From Poecilobothrus nobilitatus (lineage: Eukaryota; Arthropoda; Insecta; Diptera; Dolichopodidae), in assembly GCA_947095535.1 (NCBI GenBank), contig OX352773.1, positions 268,948,515 to 269,012,514 on the forward strand: 64,000 nucleotides of DNA, written 5' to 3'. Below are positions 62,401-64,000 of the stretch, in pieces (position 1 is the stretch's first letter; each line of letters starts with the position of its first letter). The translations under genes and the position numbers were made by a program. The notes beneath the pieces are model-generated. The model was not told where the DNA came from. It worked only from the letters and a program-made list of their open reading frames with translations, and ran no database searches.

Positions 62401-62618
62401 AAATTTTATGCGAAAAAATCAAAGCGTTGTAAGTATAATTTATCGTGCAATATTATGTTACACACAATGTTATTTTATTAATATTCAAATTAATTTATTT
62501 TAATAATAAATTTCAGAGTAGTAAAAACTCATCAGTTATTTCACAATATGAAAACAGTAATGAAAACAAGCAAAAGAATATTTTTAACAATAATAATGAA
62601 AAAATTATGCGATTTTAA
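32473..62618 (+). CDS. Single-pass transmembrane cadherin, 1660 residues, 31 coding exons
   Basis: Calcium-dependent adhesion protein of the cell surface. Exons: 32473-32539, 46481-46615, 46681-46768, 46924-47092, 47321-47671, 47758-47839, 53858-53952, 54017-54196, 54262-54420, 54536-54729, 56608-56836, 56929-57098, 57171-57343, 57405-57518, 57788-57851, 57961-58120, 58182-58344, 58416-58613, 58671-58786, 58852-58951, 59887-60148, 60224-60428, 60513-60633, 60719-60832, 60913-61097, 61168-61272, 61330-61638, 61734-61870, 61930-62292, 62356-62428, 62517-62618. They total 4983 nt in one frame. Residues 1-22 are a signal peptide ending near IKCQ. Cadherin calcium motifs include DINDNEPKI, LDYENE, NWNDEPPIF, ATDRDVDD, ATDPDTDAD, DINDCAPEF, AIDRDGPG, DVNDNAPIL and AEDIDQPD; the N-terminal and membrane-proximal repeats are degenerate. 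A hydrophobic helix spans about 1523-1545. The tail of about 115 residues has TRALNRQLKAF and VEGSNPVIND, close to the tails of insect midgut (Bt-receptor-type) cadherins as I recall them, and ends in an Asn-rich stretch. Cad86C is a possible ortholog from the TkR86C neighbourhood, unconfirmed. Confidence 0.92.
32805..32905 (+). mobile_element. tRNA-derived SINE head, related to 31542
   Basis: GAGGTGCCCAGTAGGTAAGAG and GGGTTCGTATCCCGCACACA followed by CCGTAAGATTAATTTTCCC parallel the 31542 SINE (GTAAGAGCGTATAAAATACG; CCACACACGTCGTAAGAATA), but it is more diverged. In cadherin intron 1. Confidence 0.6.
33200..33435 (+). mobile_element. LINE family 1, 3' tail fragment
   Basis: CCATCCTAAAGTTAGGTTTT, AAAGGGGGTGGTTTTG and a CCGTGCAGTTCTTTTAAG block match the tails at 37200-37345 and the minus strand of 3600-3480. 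No coding part remains. Confidence 0.7.
33436..34829. other. Part of cadherin intron 1, nothing recognised
   Basis: AT-rich with short TA/TATG microsatellites (for example 34610-34640). The 65-codon frame at 33813 is low-complexity and not called. Confidence 0.5.
34830..35500 (-). repeat. Dispersed repeat family A, copy 3
   Basis: The reverse complement of this segment follows 2870-3410 block by block: TTTCACTCTGTTCG with CCGTCTGTCTGTCTGTC, then a CTTCTACACCGTTAAAG block, and on the far side CCCCCTGTTTATGAGCTATAAG and TTTTTAAACACCTTC. Noncoding. The AGACAGACAGACAGACGGAC run at 35402 is a useful landmark. Confidence 0.6.
36215..37345 (+). mobile_element. LINE family 1 relic with RT pieces and 3' tail
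   Basis: 36222-36375 decodes to NYRPIAITSVLSKVTEK and DQQYGFRARPSTSDLMT, the RT segments before the catalytic aspartates. From 36730 to 37070 the sequence matches, in the same order, the minus strand of 4330-4140 (for example AAGGATGCAGCTAAATGTTT and TTCAACGGATTTAAACATG). The 3' tail is at 37200-37345. About 36375-36560 is an inserted or inverted tail of another element (GCGACTTTAACCCACTAAAC, CACCTCCCTTTT on the plus strand). Dead copy. Confidence 0.75.
37420..38245 (+). mobile_element. LINE family 2 relic (RTE/R4-like RT)
   Basis: Decayed frames read SGIDGI-AELLKSGG, a KKEKMPK-like piece, NYRGITLLSETYKVF (with a frameshift), FK-LGSVVNKTSDYKVEVKE and HIKAANKTYASLYKVF, then REREQFRNLLEEAK near the end. 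These are the usual order and wording of an RTE/R4-type reverse transcriptase and its C-terminal part. Many stops; large deletions between motifs. Confidence 0.7.
38246..39235. other. Part of cadherin intron 1, nothing recognised
   Basis: AT-rich with a small ACATACATACAT run near 38835. No coding or element signature. Confidence 0.5.
39240..42225 (+). mobile_element. LINE family 3 relic split by a second insertion
   Basis: 39240-40375 encodes, with several stops and frameshifts, HLIAEAKSKYYCAEV, SKYRSISVLSFVFKIFE, CVFLDFQKAFDSVDHEVLLY (RT motif A), a YLQNRQQKVRVND block and LCADDAVLKYY (motif C region, with the usual LYADD slightly altered). The 3' end resumes near 41760 and has a good frame at 41898-42098 (ERYISLNDICRYELYMTAFE ... 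HSYNTRNKSNFYLYN) followed by LFSDLPIELKNIESIGYFKK. Between them, about 40375-41750 is unrelated DNA. The clade is CR1/Jockey-like by wording only. Confidence 0.8.
40372..41750 (+). mobile_element. Probable non-autonomous element inserted in the LINE relic
   Basis: It begins ACTAGTAAAAAAGCCCGTCA with TACGACGGGTAT just after, giving a CCCGTC-ATAC-GACGGG hairpin. The layout CTAG + short GC hairpin resembles the CTAGCAGAGTACCCGG start of the elements at 48553 and 51245. Inside, a unit containing TTTCTTTCTTTTCATAG(C/T)ATA recurs near 41424 and 41500. No coding capacity. The right edge is set only by the return of LINE sequence. Confidence 0.5.
42226..43140. other. Part of cadherin intron 1, no gene
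   Basis: 42240-42560 is less AT-rich than its surroundings and may be the 3' UTR of the LINE or another decayed element; no motif supports a firm call. The rest is AT-rich. Confidence 0.45.
43141..43216 (-). mobile_element. tRNA-derived SINE fragment
   Basis: The minus strand reads TGGTGTAGTGGTTAAGAGAA then ACGACCTTTTATTCGAAAG and TCTTGGGTATTTGG, in line with the SINE copies at 5340 and 5597 (GTTGTTAAG..GCCGACCTTTTAAT..TCTTGGGTT). The B-box is damaged. Confidence 0.55.
43217..44520. other. Part of cadherin intron 1, nothing recognised
   Basis: AT-rich with TATG runs near 43487 and 43675. No element could be assigned. Confidence 0.45.
44520..45430 (+). repeat. Decayed tandem array, unit about 145 bp
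   Basis: Diverged units share a (G/C)GAA(A/T)GGG(T/C)TTA core (44762 and 45267, weaker forms at about 44608, 44874, 45007 and 45122), TTTACAAA-type blocks, and 'AATTCGGTTAGAA' or 'AATTAGGTTAGAA' followed by TTTTGACAGA. The unit matches that of the array at 49680-51130 (CCAAACGGGTTACCAGAACTT, TTACAAAAATTCG). Probably an old copy of the same element. Confidence 0.55.
45780..45858 (+). mobile_element. tRNA-derived SINE fragment
   Basis: GCAGTGCGTAAGTCACCGG (A-box-like) and CTCGGGCTCAAGCCCCGGTC (B-box-like) are about 40 nt apart. The flanks do not form an acceptor stem. In cadherin intron 1. Confidence 0.45.
48553..51244 (+). mobile_element. 2.7-kb Helitron-like element with internal 145-bp array
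   Basis: It starts CTAGCAGAGTACCCGGCGTT and ends after an ATCGGACTGGTGGTTATTAC block, a CAAACAAACAAACAAACAGA run and TTCCTTATATATTAGA. This start and end pair is widespread in insect noncoding elements that I would group with Helitrons/Helentrons; the class is inferred. No helicase frame. Family-A repeat blocks occur at 48840-49150. A 37-nt palindrome is at 49525-49561. The right half is the 145-bp array. It lies in cadherin intron 6. Confidence 0.7.
49680..51130 (+). repeat. Tandem array, unit about 145 bp, in the intron-6 element
   Basis: CCGTTTAAGC and variants recur at 49961, 50106, 50251, 50491, 50637, 50782 and 51047: spacing 145-146 bp, apart from two longer steps. The 50251-50491 step contains a second copy of an internal block (CATCCTGCCAAATTAGAC at 49789 and 50344). 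Each unit also has CGAAACGGGTTAATGGATCG and TTCAACTCAATTGGTCAAAC. Noncoding. Confidence 0.85.
51245..53731. repeat. 2.5-kb giant inverted repeat made of two partial elements head-to-head
   Basis: 51245 to about 52345 repeats the first 1.0 kb of the 48553 element in plus orientation. About 52350-53731 repeats its first 1.3 kb in minus orientation, so CTAGCAGAGTACCCGGCG faces outward at both ends. The arms of about 1.1 kb are very similar but not identical. The right arm keeps the 37-nt palindrome (52665-52701); in the left arm it is broken. It fills most of the rest of cadherin intron 6 and abuts the preceding copy directly. Confidence 0.88.
54730..56607. other. Cadherin intron 10, no second gene
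   Basis: AT-rich 1.9-kb intron with TATA/TATG runs. Frames at 54982-55297 and 55426-55878 are low-complexity. Three diverged GATTCTGA(A/G)TTAG(G/A)A-type units at about 55583, 55676 and 55395-55600 hint at a decayed tandem repeat. Confidence 0.5.
59480..59840 (-). mobile_element. LINE RT C-terminal relic in cadherin intron 20
   Basis: The minus strand encodes SDLGLILDNRLYLKSHYNSI and NNVNSTLGFITCSRNEFSD, then, after frameshifts, FALRNLTWDDPIRLPPDETR. This is typical of the region after the RT core in Jockey/I-type LINEs (SDLGV..D..L.F..H). The rest of the 935-bp intron (58952-59886) holds short direct repeats such as GTTTGTATG near 59300-59350. Confidence 0.7.
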
Positions 62619-63000
62619 GTTATAACTAAATGTACAACAAAAAAAAACAAAAATAATTAATAAAATAAATAAATTTATATTTGGGAAAAAAATAATTGGG
62701 GTTTTAAATTTTCTAATGTTAACATTGTATCAGATTGTATTATAAGTACCAATTTGAATAATTTTTATTACTTAATAGAACGTCAATTTTTAGCTAATTT
62801 AAAAAATAATATTATTTAATAATTACCAATACAAACAAATCATTATTGTTTTTTGACTATTAATGGAAATTTTTAATAAGATTTTTTTTTTATTAAAATA
62901 AAAATATAAAATTGATCGCACTTGAACACAAAAAAAAATATACATAAAAAACATTTTGTTGTTTTTATTTTAAATTTTTTTATAAATAATCATTAATTTT
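62619..63000. other. Convergent 3' ends of cadherin and DLST
   Basis: 382 bp between the two stop codons. AATAAA-rich stretches (62655-62675 on plus; TTTATT runs near 62958-62985 readable from minus) suit the poly-A sites of both genes, so the 3' UTRs may overlap. Confidence 0.55.
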
Positions 63001-64000
63001 TTATAGTCCAGCTAGCATTATTCTAGGATCTTCAACAGCATCTTTGATTTTACGTAAGAATGTTACAGCTTCACGACCATCAATTAGACGATGGTCATAA
63101 GTTAATGCAACATACATCATTGGTCGAATTACAACCTAAGAAAAAACAGTTTAACAACGTTTGTAATTTAATAAAACCAAAAATTTTACTTGTCCCTTAA
63201 CAGCAATAGGTCTATCAAATATACCATGCATTCCTAAAATTGAACTTTGTGGTGGATTAATAATAGGAGTACCCATTAAAGAACCAAATACACCACCGTT
63301 ACTAATTGTGAATGTTCCACCATCCATGTCTTCAACAGCCAGAGCACCTTTTCTGGCTTTTTCTGCTATAGCTGCCATTGCAATTTCTATATCGGCATAA
63401 TTCATGCCTTCAACATTTCTTAGAACTGGAACAACTAATCCCTTGGGTGTAGCAACAGCTACGGAAATATCAACATAATCTCGATACACAATTTCCTTAA
63501 AAGAAAATGATATTATGAAAAATATTTAATTATTTATTTTATATAAAAATTAAAAATTACGTTTCCATCAATAACAGCATTAACTACAGGTTGATCTTGA
63601 AGAGCATAAGCAGCAGCTTTAGTAAATATAGACATAAAACCTATTTTAATACCATATTTTTTTACAAAAGCCTCTAATTTAGATTTTCTAAATTCCATTG
63701 CGGCACTAAAAACAAATTGTGAAAAAATTAAACGCTTTATTTATTTTGAGCCTTTTTTTTGCATACCTCATATCAATTTCGTTAAACGTTGTTAACATAG
63801 CATTTACATTTTGTGCTTCCTTCAAACGTTCGGATACTTTTAATCTCATGCGGCTCATTTTTACCCGTTGTTCAGTTCGAGTACCAGTTATTTCTTTTGT
63901 ATAATCTGCCGGTGGCACCTAATATTCAATGCAAAATAAATATGTTTTTCAATTTTATTTAACGTCATATTAACCTTAACTTGAGGCTCAGCACTAACTG
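63001..64000 (-). CDS. DLST: Dihydrolipoamide succinyltransferase, E2 of 2-oxoglutarate dehydrogenase (3' part)
   Basis: Mitochondrial E2 component that moves the succinyl group from lipoate to CoA in the TCA cycle. Five exons in view, in coding order: 64000-63975 (continues beyond the window), 63918-63767, 63705-63561, 63495-63190, 63135-63001; all phases agree. They encode the end of the linker (EPQVKVPPADYT) and the whole acyltransferase domain: [70 protein letters not shown], and the active site [12 protein letters not shown] with the catalytic histidine and aspartate, ending at the C-terminus MLAGL. EIDMS plus the TFNEID wording points to the succinyl- rather than the acetyl- or branched-chain E2. 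The lipoyl domain and mitochondrial presequence lie to the right, outside the window. Convergent with the cadherin. Confidence 0.96.

Overview
This window is animal nuclear DNA, most likely from a true fly (Diptera, probably Brachycera). It is very AT-rich by eye. The genes are split by short AT-rich GT-AG introns, the intergenic DNA and long introns are full of decayed transposable elements, and there are many TATG/CATA microsatellites. The first gene encodes a close match, as I recall the family, to the Drosophila receptor TkR86C (NKD). One repeat resembles the fly INE-1/DINE-1 group of Helitron-like elements. The species cannot be named from the sequence alone.

Five protein-coding genes can be built exon by exon with matching splice phases. 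(1) TkR86C, a tachykinin/natalisin-type GPCR, plus strand, 1-21376. It enters with a 41-nt exon fragment at the left edge, followed by a 17.5-kb intron. (2) A synaptic-vesicle-2-like major facilitator transporter, plus strand, 23936-30724. Its proposed first exon is only 34 nt and is followed by a 4.2-kb intron. (3) A mitochondrial-type peptide deformylase, minus strand, 24275-25024, which would lie inside that intron. (4) A transmembrane cadherin of 1660 residues, plus strand, 31 coding exons, 32473-62618. Its signal-peptide exon is separated from the rest by a 14-kb intron. (5) The 3' exons of DLST, the E2 subunit of 2-oxoglutarate dehydrogenase, minus strand, 63001 to beyond the right edge, convergent with the cadherin.

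The space between exons is mostly mobile DNA. TkR86C intron 1 holds a non-LTR retrotransposon relic, tRNA-derived SINEs, two oppositely oriented copies of a TA-flanked inverted-repeat element, an INE-1-like element carrying about ten copies of a 147-bp unit, and two more terminal-inverted-repeat elements. Cadherin intron 1 holds relics of at least three LINE lineages, SINEs, a family of dispersed repeats and a decayed array of about 145 bp. Cadherin intron 6 holds a 2.7-kb element followed by a 2.5-kb giant inverted repeat; both begin with the same CTAGCAGAGTACCCGG terminus.

The genes have unrelated roles (neuropeptide signalling, transport, mitochondrial protein maturation, adhesion, TCA cycle) and there is no sign of an operon or a new multi-gene system. 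The most unusual structures are the nested deformylase, the large palindromic repeat, the recurring repeat arrays of about 145-147 bp, and the many AAG splice acceptors.
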